From Bacteroidota bacterium (GTDB taxonomy: Bacteria > Bacteroidota > Bacteroidia > Chitinophagales > Saprospiraceae): a DNA stretch of 10,457 nt. Below, piece by piece: positions 5,117 through 10,457 of the stretch (position 1 is its first letter; each line of letters begins with the position of its first letter). The stretch is from assembly GCA_018969455.1 (NCBI GenBank), contig JAGWYI010000095.1:1-10457 (forward strand). Reading direction: 5' to 3'. The position numbers and the translations under genes are program-made. The notes beneath the pieces were generated by a model. It did no database searches and was not told the origin of the DNA. It saw nothing but the letters and a program-made list of their open reading frames with translations.

Positions 5117-7603
5117 ATGAATGATTTACCAAAAGACGCCGCTCAATCCGGGGCCGGAAGAAACCGAAATACGCGTCCGCAAAACAACTCCGACCAGTTG
5201 TCGAGTTATGTTTTTGGAAAGGTACAGCCACAAGCTGTTCCGCTGGAAGAAGCCGTTCTGGGTGCGCTTATGCTCGACCGGGAGGCGCTGCCAATTGTGA
5301 TGGACATTCTGCGTCCGGATAGCTTTTATCTGGAATCCCATCAACTCATCTACCGCGCTGTCATCAAGCTTTTTGAACGCTCCAATCCGGTTGATCTGCT
5401 TACCGTTACGGAAGAACTGCGAAAAAGTGGAGAACTGGATAAAGTGGGAGGCGGGTATTATCTGGTCGAACTCACCAATCGGGTCGCTTCATCGGCCAAT
5501 ATTGAGTACCATGCCCGCATCATTGCGCAAAAACACATCCAACGCGAACTCATCGGCGTGAGTACCAAAACCATCAAAATGGCATATGAAGATACCACCG
5601 ATGTGTTTGACCTGCTCGATGAAGCCGAAAAAGGCCTATTCGCCATTACTCAAAACAACCTGAGCAAAACCTTTGAAAGCATGGGGACCCTCTCCAGCAA
5701 GGTGCTCAAACAAATTGAAGAACTTTCTGAAAAGGTAGACGGCCTTACGGGTGTACCCACAGGCTTTACCGACCTCGACCGACTTACCTCCGGCTGGCAG
5801 CCCTCCGACCTGATTATCCTGGCTGCCCGACCAGGTATGGGTAAATGCCTCGCCAAAGGAACTAAAGTGCTGCTTTGTAATGGCCAATCTAAAAAAGTTG
5901 AAGAACTCCTTGTCGGTGAATTGCTTTTGGGCGATGACAGCACCCCGCGCAAAATCCTCAACCTGGCTACCGGAATCGAACCTATGTACCGAATCCGCCA
6001 AAGTAACGGCATCGATTATTGTGTGAATGAAAGCCACATCCTTTGCTTGCTCAACTCGAACAACGAAGTGGTGGAAATCAGCGTAAAAGCTTACCTCGAA
6101 CTCCCCGAAGCAAGCCGCCAAAACCTCTTCGGATACAAAACTGCCATCGAACTGCCCGAAAAAAAACTCCCCTGCGATCCCTATCTGTATGGGATTTTCA
6201 GCGGCGGAAACTGGTTCGAATGCATTCACAACGAAAAAATACCCGTAAACCACCCGCCCCAAACACCTTCATCCGAAGATCTTTCGTTCCTCAATCCAGC
6301 CCAGGAACGCCAAACAGCTGCGCCCAATCCCAACGAGGACTTGTTTGCCCTACCCATCACCACCCCCTACGCCAGCAATAAAATCCCCGAGGTTTACCTG
6401 CTGAATACCCAAAAACACCGTCGCGCAATCCTGGCCGGCTGGATGGATGCCGCCGCCCAAATTCAAGACAATCAGGCAGAACTTATTTTGAAAAATGCTT
6501 GCATCTTGCCCCAAATCAAATGGTTGTGCGCTTCGCTCGGACTGGCCGTGCACGTACGCACCGAATACATCCCCAGCGATTTCTCTGGCTTCTCAAAATT
6601 GGCCTATCGCTTGCGGATTACCGGCGATTTTAAAGAAATTCCAACCAAAATAATCCAAATTCCGCCTTTTCATGGCACGCCAGCTCAAAATCTGTGCAGC
6701 ACCATCTGTGTAACGCCCGAGGGCCCCGGCCGTTATTACGGTTTTGAACTCGATGGAAACGGCCGATTCCTGCTCGAAGACCTTACCGTAAGCCATAATA
6801 CCTCGCTGATCCTTGCCATGGCGCTCAATGCCGCAAAGGATTTTAATAAAGGTGTTGCACTTTTTTCCCTCGAAATGGCCAATACGCAACTTGTATCAAG
6901 GCTTATTTCTATGGAAGCGGAAATTCCCGGCTCTAAAATGCGCAGCGGAAAACTCGAAGATTATGAATGGCAACAACTGCAAACAACCGTTGAAAAATTA
7001 AGCCAAATTCCGGTTTTTATCGACGATACGCCCGGTATCAATATTTTTGAACTGCGCGCCAAGTGCCGCCGCCTTAAAATGCAACATGATATTCAACTCA
7101 TTATCATCGATTACCTGCAACTTATGACCGGCGCTTCCGAAAACAACCGGAACGCCAACCGCGAACAAGAAATTGCCGGCATCTCCCGTGCACTCAAGGG
7201 AATGGCCAAAGAACTCAATGTGCCCGTAATTGCACTCTCTCAATTGAGCCGGGCCGTGGAAGTGCGCGGAGGCGCCAAACGCCCGCAACTGAGCGACTTG
7301 CGGGAATCTGGATCTATCGAACAAGATGCGGATATCGTTGGGTTTATATATAGACCAGAGTACTACGGAATTCTGGAAGACGAAAGCGGTCAAAGTCTGA
7401 AAGGCATCGCTGAGGTGATCATCGCCAAACACCGCCACGGCGCACTCGATGCCGTAAAGTTGAAATTTACCGATACCTTCGCCAAATTCGGCAACCTCGA
7501 TGACCCCGCTTTCAGTGGCTTGAACGACCCGCTTTCAGGGCCCTTCCAGCCTAGCGTGATTACCCGACAATCGCGCATGAACGACGAAGACATTCCGTTT
7601 TAA
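5117..7603 (+). CDS. dnaB: Replicative DNA helicase DnaB, precursor containing an intein
   Basis: 828 residues from the ATG at 5117; a GTG at 5111 would add two residues, and no clear ribosome site decides between them. DnaB is the hexameric ATP-driven helicase at the replication fork that also recruits primase. The N-terminal helical domain (about 30-135, with the LRPDSFYLESHQLIYRA-type segment) and the linker are followed by the RecA-like ATPase. Its Walker A ARPGMGK ends at residue 243 and resumes with T562-S after a 318-residue intein (244-561). Removing the intein restores ARPGMGK-TS and leaves about 510 residues, normal for DnaB. Walker B is LIIIDYLQL (Asp665), and the C-terminal H4-type motif reads DLRESGSIEQDADIVGFIYR. 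The gene stands alone between the candidate origin and a strong terminator. As translated the ATP-binding loop is split, so activity must wait for splicing. Identity is essentially certain. Confidence 0.97.
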   Translation: MNDLPKDAAQSGAGRNRNTRPQNNSDQLSSYVFGKVQPQAVPLEEAVLGALMLDREALPIVMDILRPDSFYLESHQLIYRAVIKLFERSNPVDLLTVTEELRKSGELDKVGGGYYLVELTNRVASSANIEYHARIIAQKHIQRELIGVSTKTIKMAYEDTTDVFDLLDEAEKGLFAITQNNLSKTFESMGTLSSKVLKQIEELSEKVDGLTGVPTGFTDLDRLTSGWQPSDLIILAARPGMGKCLAKGTKVLLCNGQSKKVEELLVGELLLGDDSTPRKILNLATGIEPMYRIRQSNGIDYCVNESHILCLLNSNNEVVEISVKAYLELPEASRQNLFGYKTAIELPEKKLPCDPYLYGIFSGGNWFECIHNEKIPVNHPPQTPSSEDLSFLNPAQERQTAAPNPNEDLFALPITTPYASNKIPEVYLLNTQKHRRAILAGWMDAAAQIQDNQAELILKNACILPQIKWLCASLGLAVHVRTEYIPSDFSGFSKLAYRLRITGDFKEIPTKIIQIPPFHGTPAQNLCSTICVTPEGPGRYYGFELDGNGRFLLEDLTVSHNTSLILAMALNAAKDFNKGVALFSLEMANTQLVSRLISMEAEIPGSKMRSGKLEDYEWQQLQTTVEKLSQIPVFIDDTPGINIFELRAKCRRLKMQHDIQLIIIDYLQLMTGASENNRNANREQEIAGISRALKGMAKELNVPVIALSQLSRAVEVRGGAKRPQLSDLRESGSIEQDADIVGFIYRPEYYGILEDESGQSLKGIAEVIIAKHRHGALDAVKLKFTDTFAKFGNLDDPAFSGLNDPLSGPFQPSVITRQSRMNDEDIPF
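5846..6799 (+). other. DnaB intein in the P-loop, with degenerate LAGLIDADG endonuclease
   Basis: 954 bases, 318 residues, in frame; residues numbered from the ATG at 5117. Block A starts at Cys244 (CLAKGTKVLL), block B is GIDYC-V-N304-E-S-H307-ILCLL with Asn in place of the usual Thr of TxxH, and the C-terminal block runs YYGFELDGNGRFLLED then LTVSH560-N561, followed by the +1 nucleophile Thr562. All residues for class 1 splicing are therefore present: Cys1, block B His, His-Asn end, Thr +1. The middle carries remnants of the two LAGLIDADG motifs: LYGIFSGGN (357-365), where the catalytic acid is gone, and LAGWMDAAA (439-447), which keeps one Asp. A Pro/Asn-rich stretch (about 376-430) lies between them. 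Length is between mini-inteins (about 140-180) and full ones (above 400). Splicing is likely intact; homing activity is probably lost. Confidence 0.94.
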
Positions 7604-7607
7604 AACA

Positions 7608-7645
7608 GAAAAAGTTGAATGGGCTAAATCCCATTCAACTTTTTC
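7608..7645 (+). terminator. dnaB intrinsic terminator
   Basis: Perfect 16-base stem, GAAAAAGTTGAATGGG (7608-7623) with CCCATTCAACTTTTTC (7630-7645), and a six-base loop CTAAAT, starting four bases after the dnaB stop codon. The A/T-rich foot gives a T-run on either strand, so it may work in both directions. Confidence 0.9.
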
Positions 7646-7788
7646 AAAGAATATGCTTCAATACCCCTGCCAAATGGAAAGTACCTGATTTCGATGCGCA
7701 ACCCCGCCTCTTTTTGTTACCGGGCATGGTATGTACACAAAAAACAAACGAAATTCAGCTTCTTAAAAACTTGCCTTTACAGCAGAGA

Positions 7789-7809
7789 AGAAACGTTAAA
7801 ACCGTTTCT
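7789..7809 (-). other. Stem-loop in the dnaB-tatA gap
   Basis: AGAAACG (7789-7795) pairs perfectly with CGTTTCT (7803-7809) over a seven-base loop. Read on the minus strand it is followed by TCTCTG, so it could be a back-up terminator for leftward tatA transcription, though the T-run is poor. Confidence 0.35.
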
Positions 7810-7858
7810 AATTTCCAGACTGGGAAAAACCGGGCAATAACCTTATAATGCGTGCATT

Positions 7859-7959
7859 TATACCAGAATTCGCCGGATTTTGTGGATAAATCAGGATGGA
7901 TTTCGATGATTTATAATGGTTTATAAAGATCGTTATGCACAAAATCTGGCGGCATAAAG
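7859..7959 (-). repeat. 101-bp dispersed repeat, copy 2 (inverted partner at 4279-4379)
   Basis: Reverse complement aligns gap-free with 4279-4379 (93/101 by hand count). It carries a perfect DnaA 9-mer on the minus strand (TGTGGATAA at 7881-7889). It lies between the convergent dnaB and tatA transcripts and ends one base before the tatA terminator-like stem. The conserved length with no indels suggests either recent spread or selection on the sequence. The flanks beyond 4279/7959 and 4379/7859 diverge quickly, so the borders are fairly sharp. Confidence 0.88.
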
Positions 7960-7981
7960 AATAACCACGCAAGTAGTTATT
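7960..7981 (-). terminator. Probable tatA terminator stem overlapping the stop codon
   Basis: On the minus strand AATAACTAC, loop TTGC, GTGGTTATT: a 9-base stem with one G-U wobble, starting at the tatA stop codon and followed by CTTTATG. The trailing T-run is short, so strength is moderate. Confidence 0.5.
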
Positions 7982-8192
7982 TATCAATCGGTTTCTTCTC
8001 AGCTTCACGCATGCCCTGGCGAATTTCATCCTCCACAGAGTTTTTCGCGTTGTTAAACTCGCGGATTCCGCGACCCAAACCACGCATCAACTCGGGAATT
8101 TTATTGCCGCCAAACATCAACAACACCACCAAAAAAATCAACATCAGCTCGGTTGTGCCGATGTTACCGAGGAACAATAAGGTAGAATTCAT
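7977..8192 (-). CDS. tatA: Twin-arginine translocase subunit TatA/E
   Basis: 71 residues from the ATG complement at 8190-8192. TatA oligomerises in the inner membrane to form the pore-like part of the Tat pathway, which exports folded, often cofactor-bearing proteins. The sequence shows a short N-terminus (MNSTLLFLGNIGTTE), one membrane span (about 14-28), the hinge FGGNKIPEL and an amphipathic helix LMRGLGRGIREFNNA, then a charged tail. The FGG-K-PEL-RGLG-GI-EF pattern is diagnostic for TatA/E rather than TatB. A longer frame up to 8228 would add 12 residues before the membrane span and lacks family support, so the inner Met is preferred. It stands alone; tatC is not in view. It is divergent from nif3, sharing a gap with it. 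Confidence 0.93.
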   Translation of the reverse strand: MNSTLLFLGNIGTTELMLIFLVVLLMFGGNKIPELMRGLGRGIREFNNAKNSVEDEIRQGMREAEKKPIDK

Positions 8193-8247
8193 AAGATCGA
8201 ATTTAAATGTTGAATGGAAACACCTCAAAAAAGGTGATGATGTACGC

Positions 8248-8262
8248 TCCGGTTCGACCGGA
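8248..8262 (-). promoter_or_regulatory. Hairpin in the tatA 5' leader
   Basis: TCCGGT, loop TCG (plus-strand reading), ACCGGA: a six-base GC-rich stem directly downstream of the predicted tatA start of transcription. A second small stem, CACCT (8221-8225) with AGGTG (8232-8236), follows in the same leader. These could stabilise the mRNA or shape translation; no riboswitch class is recognised. Confidence 0.35.
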
Positions 8263-8271
8263 AAGTAAGCA

Positions 8272-8279
8272 CAAAGTTA
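8272..8279 (-). promoter_or_regulatory. tatA promoter -7 element (Bacteroidota type)
   Basis: On the minus strand TAACTTTG, an exact match to the Bacteroidota -7 consensus TAnnTTTG. It would give a start near 8265 and a leader of about 70 bases. I do not see a clear -33 TTG at the matching distance, only CTG, so the call rests on the -7 element and position. Confidence 0.5.
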
Positions 8280-8432
8280 CATCAATCTGAAGGGATTTTT
8301 TGCAGGCTTGCCAGAATTTAACCGAATCCCGACAATTTCGTGTGGAGAAATGCCAACAACGCGTTTTTTGAATGCAATACAAATTTGAAAACACAATTTA
8401 AACCCCGCGCCGCTTTCAATGTTTATAAAGAT

Positions 8433-9221
8433 ATGCAAATTCAATCTGTTATCGAGGCCTTGGAAGCCATAGCGCCTCCCTACCTACAAGAATCCTATGA
8501 CAACGCAGGCCTGATTGTGGGCCGTCCAACGACGCCCTTGAAAGGTGTTTTGTTTTGTCTGGACTCCACCGAAGCCATTGTACAAGAAGCGCTTGACAAA
8601 GGGTGCAACCTTATTGTAGCGCATCATCCCATCGTTTTTAAAGGCTTGAAACGCTTTAATGAAAATAACTATGTAGAACGCACGGTGATGGCAGCCATAA
8701 AGGCCAATGTGGCCATCTATGCTATTCACACCAACCTCGACAATGTGCACGCCCGAGGGGTGAATGAAAAAATTGCCCAAAAGCTGGGCTTAATCGATAC
8801 CCAACTGCTCGCTCCCAAAACCGGCTTTGAGGGCGCCGGCGCCGGACTGATCGGACGCCTGCCCACACCCATGGAAGAAAAACAATTTCTCCAATGGCTT
8901 AAAACGGCCCTCCTCGCGCAATGCGTTCGACATACCACCTTACGCCATAAACCCATCAGCCTGGTGGCCGTGTGCGGAGGCGCCGGCAGCTTTTTGCTCC
9001 CAAAAGCACTGGAAGCACAAGCCGACGCATTTGTCACCGCCGATTTCAAATATCATGAGTTTTTTGACGCCGAAAACCAACTTGTTATCGCCGATGTCGG
9101 ACATTATGAAAGCGAACAGTTCACAATTGAACTTTTATACGAGCTAATTCACGAAAAATTCCCTACCTTTGCACTCCATTGCACGGATCTGAACACAAAT
9201 CCGGTGCATTATCTTTTGTAA
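8433..9221 (+). CDS. Nif3-like dinuclear metal-centre protein, compact form
   Basis: 262 residues from the ATG at 8433; the open frame extends up to a GTG at 8340, but MQIQSVIEALEAIAPP is the normal Nif3 start (followed by ESYDNAGLIVG). Nif3/YbgI proteins are toroidal hexamers with a two-metal site. They are annotated as GTP cyclohydrolase I type 2 in some databases, but their true role is unsettled. Metal ligands visible: H64-H65-P in VAHHPIVF, H99-T-N-L-D103, and H224-Y-E-S-E228 near the end, matching the HH...D...H...E pattern of E. coli YbgI. The length matches the short YbgI-like form. Many Bacteroidota and Firmicutes members are about 365 residues because of an inserted PII/CutA-like domain, which is absent here. 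It is followed by the C4 zinc-ribbon gene, a pairing common in this phylum. It is divergent from tatA. Confidence 0.92.
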   Translation: MQIQSVIEALEAIAPPYLQESYDNAGLIVGRPTTPLKGVLFCLDSTEAIVQEALDKGCNLIVAHHPIVFKGLKRFNENNYVERTVMAAIKANVAIYAIHTNLDNVHARGVNEKIAQKLGLIDTQLLAPKTGFEGAGAGLIGRLPTPMEEKQFLQWLKTALLAQCVRHTTLRHKPISLVAVCGGAGSFLLPKALEAQADAFVTADFKYHEFFDAENQLVIADVGHYESEQFTIELLYELIHEKFPTFALHCTDLNTNPVHYLL

Positions 9222-9244
9222 GTCAACAACTTACAACGTTTTTT
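9216..9244 (+). terminator. Intrinsic terminator overlapping the nif3 stop codon
   Basis: TTGTAAGT (9216-9223) pairs perfectly with ACTTACAA (9229-9236) over loop CAACA, then CG and six Ts (9239-9244). The stem includes the nif3 stop codon. It implies that nif3 and the next gene, only 59 bases apart, may not be simply co-transcribed, or that read-through is attenuated. Confidence 0.6.
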
Positions 9245-9280
9245 GCCCAATTTCAACTTATTTAACCGAACCATACAAGA

Positions 9281-10039
9281 ATGGCCGTAGACGCAACCAT
9301 TGCTGAAAAACTGACAATGCTGTGGAACTTGCAGCAAATTGATTCTCAACTGGATGAGATTCAAATCCTCAAAGGCGAATTGCCCATGGAAGTTTCCGAT
9401 CTGGAAGATGAGGTGGCTGGCCTCGACACCCGGATCAAAAAACTAAAAGCCAATCTGAAAGAAAGTGAGCAGGATGTTGCCCGCATGGTTACCTTGGCTA
9501 AGGATGCCGAGAACAACATCAAAAAATACCAAAAACAACTGGATGAGGTAAAAAACAACCGGGAATACGAAGCGCTCACCAAAGAAATTGAACTGGCCAA
9601 ACTCGATATTCAATTGTCGGAAAAAAAGACCCGGGAAGCAAAAGCACTCTTAGACAGCAAAAAGGAAAGCCTGCTGGTCGCAGAAGCCAAATTCGAAACC
9701 AAGCAAAAAGAACTGGAAGCAAAAAAAATTGAGCTTCAAGGTATTATCGAAAAAACCGAAAAAGAAGAAACCCAACTGCGCAACCGCAGCGAAAAGGCTC
9801 GCACCGGAATCGAACAACGCCTGCTCAATGCCTACGATAAAACCCGACGTACCTACCGCAACGGCCTGGCCGTGGTTACCGTTGAACGAAATTCCTGCGG
9901 AGGATGCTTCAACCTCGTGCCTCCTCAAATTCAACTTGAAATCGGGATGCATAAAAAAATCATCGCCTGCGAACACTGCGGCCGCATTTTGGTCGATGCC
10001 TCCATCGCTCATCCCGAAAGCGTGGTAAGCGCAGCATAA
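9281..10039 (+). CDS. Coiled-coil protein with C-terminal C4 zinc ribbon (COG1579/CT398-like)
   Basis: 252 residues. A long charged coiled coil (about 15-185, rich in Lys/Glu/Leu heptads) forms a hairpin, followed by a four-cysteine zinc ribbon: C206-G-G-C209 and C230-E-H-C233, 20 residues apart. This is the layout of the COG1579 family (zf-RING_7; CT398 of Chlamydia), cytoplasmic proteins thought to act as adaptors binding nucleic acid or protein partners; the molecular function is not established. No signal peptide or membrane span is seen. The segment NNREYEALTKEIE in the coil (about 92-104) is typical of the family. It lies 59 bases after nif3, with which it is often paired. The ATG at 9281 is supported by the family-like beginning ATIAEKLTMLWNLQQIDSQLDEI. 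Family assignment is firm, function is not. Confidence 0.92.
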   Translation: MAVDATIAEKLTMLWNLQQIDSQLDEIQILKGELPMEVSDLEDEVAGLDTRIKKLKANLKESEQDVARMVTLAKDAENNIKKYQKQLDEVKNNREYEALTKEIELAKLDIQLSEKKTREAKALLDSKKESLLVAEAKFETKQKELEAKKIELQGIIEKTEKEETQLRNRSEKARTGIEQRLLNAYDKTRRTYRNGLAVVTVERNSCGGCFNLVPPQIQLEIGMHKKIIACEHCGRILVDASIAHPESVVSAA

Positions 10040-10061
10040 GACTTACTGTTAATTTTTCATT

Positions 10062-10098
10062 AAAAGCCCTTTGAACCTGCACGTTTCAAAGGGCTTTT
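10062..10098 (+). terminator. Intrinsic terminator after the zinc-ribbon gene
   Basis: Perfect 14-base stem, AAAAGCCCTTTGAA (10062-10075) with TTCAAAGGGCTTTT (10085-10098), loop of nine bases, ending in a T-run. It begins 22 bases after the stop codon. Confidence 0.9.
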
Positions 10099-10208
10099 TG
10101 GCTTTAAAATCAAGACTTGACAAAAAAAACGTCAGAAAAAATGTTAATGCAGCTTGTAATTATTCCAGAACTTCGTTTCTTGCATTGTTTTTTTAATACA
10201 ACTGTTTC

Positions 10209-10457
10209 ATGATGCCTTTCGCCCCGTATCGGTCAAGTCTCCTCCTATTCGCTTTGGTCAGCTTTTGCGCGCTTCCTGACCTTTTCGCGCAAACCACCAA
10301 ACTCACTGTTTACGACAGCCTTCCCCAACTGGAAGCCCGTATCAGCCAGTCCCCTGACGCCATTGTGGTTGTCAATTTTTGGGCTACCTGGTGCAAACCC
10401 TGCGTGGAAGAACTCCCCATTTTTGAAAAACTTCAAGAACAATACGCCGGTCAAAAC
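10209..10457 (+). CDS. Exported TlpA/ResA-type thioredoxin-fold protein (5' part only)
   Basis: Partial: 83 codons from the ATG at 10209, open to the window edge. A second ATG follows at once (10212), so the exact start is uncertain by one residue. The N-terminus is a signal peptide (basic MMPFAPYRSS, hydrophobic LLLFALVSFCAL, ending DLFAQ). The thioredoxin fold begins with VVVNFWATWCKPCVEELP; W-C-K-P-C is the active-site motif, and FWATWCKPC-EELP is typical of the TlpA/ResA/AhpC-TSA-like periplasmic thiol reductases, which keep cysteines reduced, for example in cytochrome c maturation. Which partner it serves cannot be seen. It lies after a strong terminator, so it has its own promoter; a TTGACA at 10117-10122 is present, but no matching Bacteroidota -7 element was found. 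Confidence 0.88.
   Translation, partial: MMPFAPYRSSLLLFALVSFCALPDLFAQTTKLTVYDSLPQLEARISQSPDAIVVVNFWATWCKPCVEELPIFEKLQEQYAGQN

Larger units (their letters stand above)
7646..7976. other. Gene-free gap between dnaB and tatA
   Basis: No supported gene; the open frame at 7615-7848 (plus) begins inside the dnaB terminator and has no recognisable motif. The gap holds a stem AGAAACG/CGTTTCT (7789-7795, 7803-7809), a short palindrome AATGC-GT-GCATT (7847-7858), repeat copy 2 (7859-7959) and the tatA terminator-like stem. About 140 bases (7650-7788) show nothing I can name. Confidence 0.7.

Noticed and set aside
5636..6262. 208-codon minus-strand frame across the dnaB/intein junction
   Set aside because: Antisense to firmly identified DnaB and intein coding sequence; no recognisable protein.
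7615..7848. 77-codon plus-strand frame after dnaB
   Set aside because: Begins within the perfect dnaB terminator stem and shows no family features.
4279..7959. Composite transposon with the 101-bp repeats as its ends
   Set aside because: No transposase, no visible target-site duplication, and the enclosed gene is the essential dnaB. Dispersed intergenic repeats explain the pair better.
8340..8432. 31-codon N-terminal extension of Nif3 from a GTG
   Set aside because: Family members start at the MQIQSVIEALE-like segment; the extension has no homology pattern and would intrude on the tatA/nif3 promoter gap.
1..10457. CRISPR arrays, tRNA or rRNA genes
   Set aside because: No regularly spaced repeats and no tRNA- or rRNA-like sequence recognised by eye on either strand.

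Overview
The window looks like chromosomal DNA of a free-living or sludge/aquatic Bacteroidota, probably Saprospiria-like (lineage is inference). Support: a Por-type (type IX) C-terminal sorting domain on the first gene, a Bacteroidota lipoprotein signal on the second, a TAnnTTTG -7 promoter element before tatA, the nif3/C4-zinc-ribbon gene pair, and little Shine-Dalgarno sequence.

Layout. 1-4178: two co-directional secreted GH32 fructan/sucrose hydrolases. The first is a LamG-GH32-T9SS protein with an altered nucleophile motif; the second is a canonical GH32 lipoprotein. Together they look like the enzyme part of a fructan-use locus, though no transporter or regulator is in view. 4179-5116: about 940 bases without a convincing gene, rich in A+T and in hairpins. 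It ends with a tight cluster of DnaA-box-like 9-mers beside an AT-only palindrome, a candidate replication origin or a DnaA-controlled dnaB promoter. 5117-7603: dnaB, the replicative helicase, interrupted exactly in its Walker A motif by a 318-residue in-frame intein with a decayed LAGLIDADG endonuclease. 7604-7976: a very strong terminator and a second copy of a 101-bp repeat, inverted relative to a copy at 4279-4379, so that dnaB and the candidate origin sit between inverted copies. 7977-8192 (minus): tatA. 8433-9221 and 9281-10039: compact nif3 and a coiled-coil C4 zinc-ribbon protein. 10209-end: start of an exported TlpA/ResA-type thioredoxin, cut by the window edge.

The most notable region is 4279-7959. 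It holds an AT-rich non-coding tract with clustered DnaA boxes, an intein-split helicase whose ATP-binding loop forms only after protein splicing, and a flanking inverted repeat that itself carries a perfect DnaA 9-mer in each copy. Whether these parts are functionally linked cannot be told from sequence alone.
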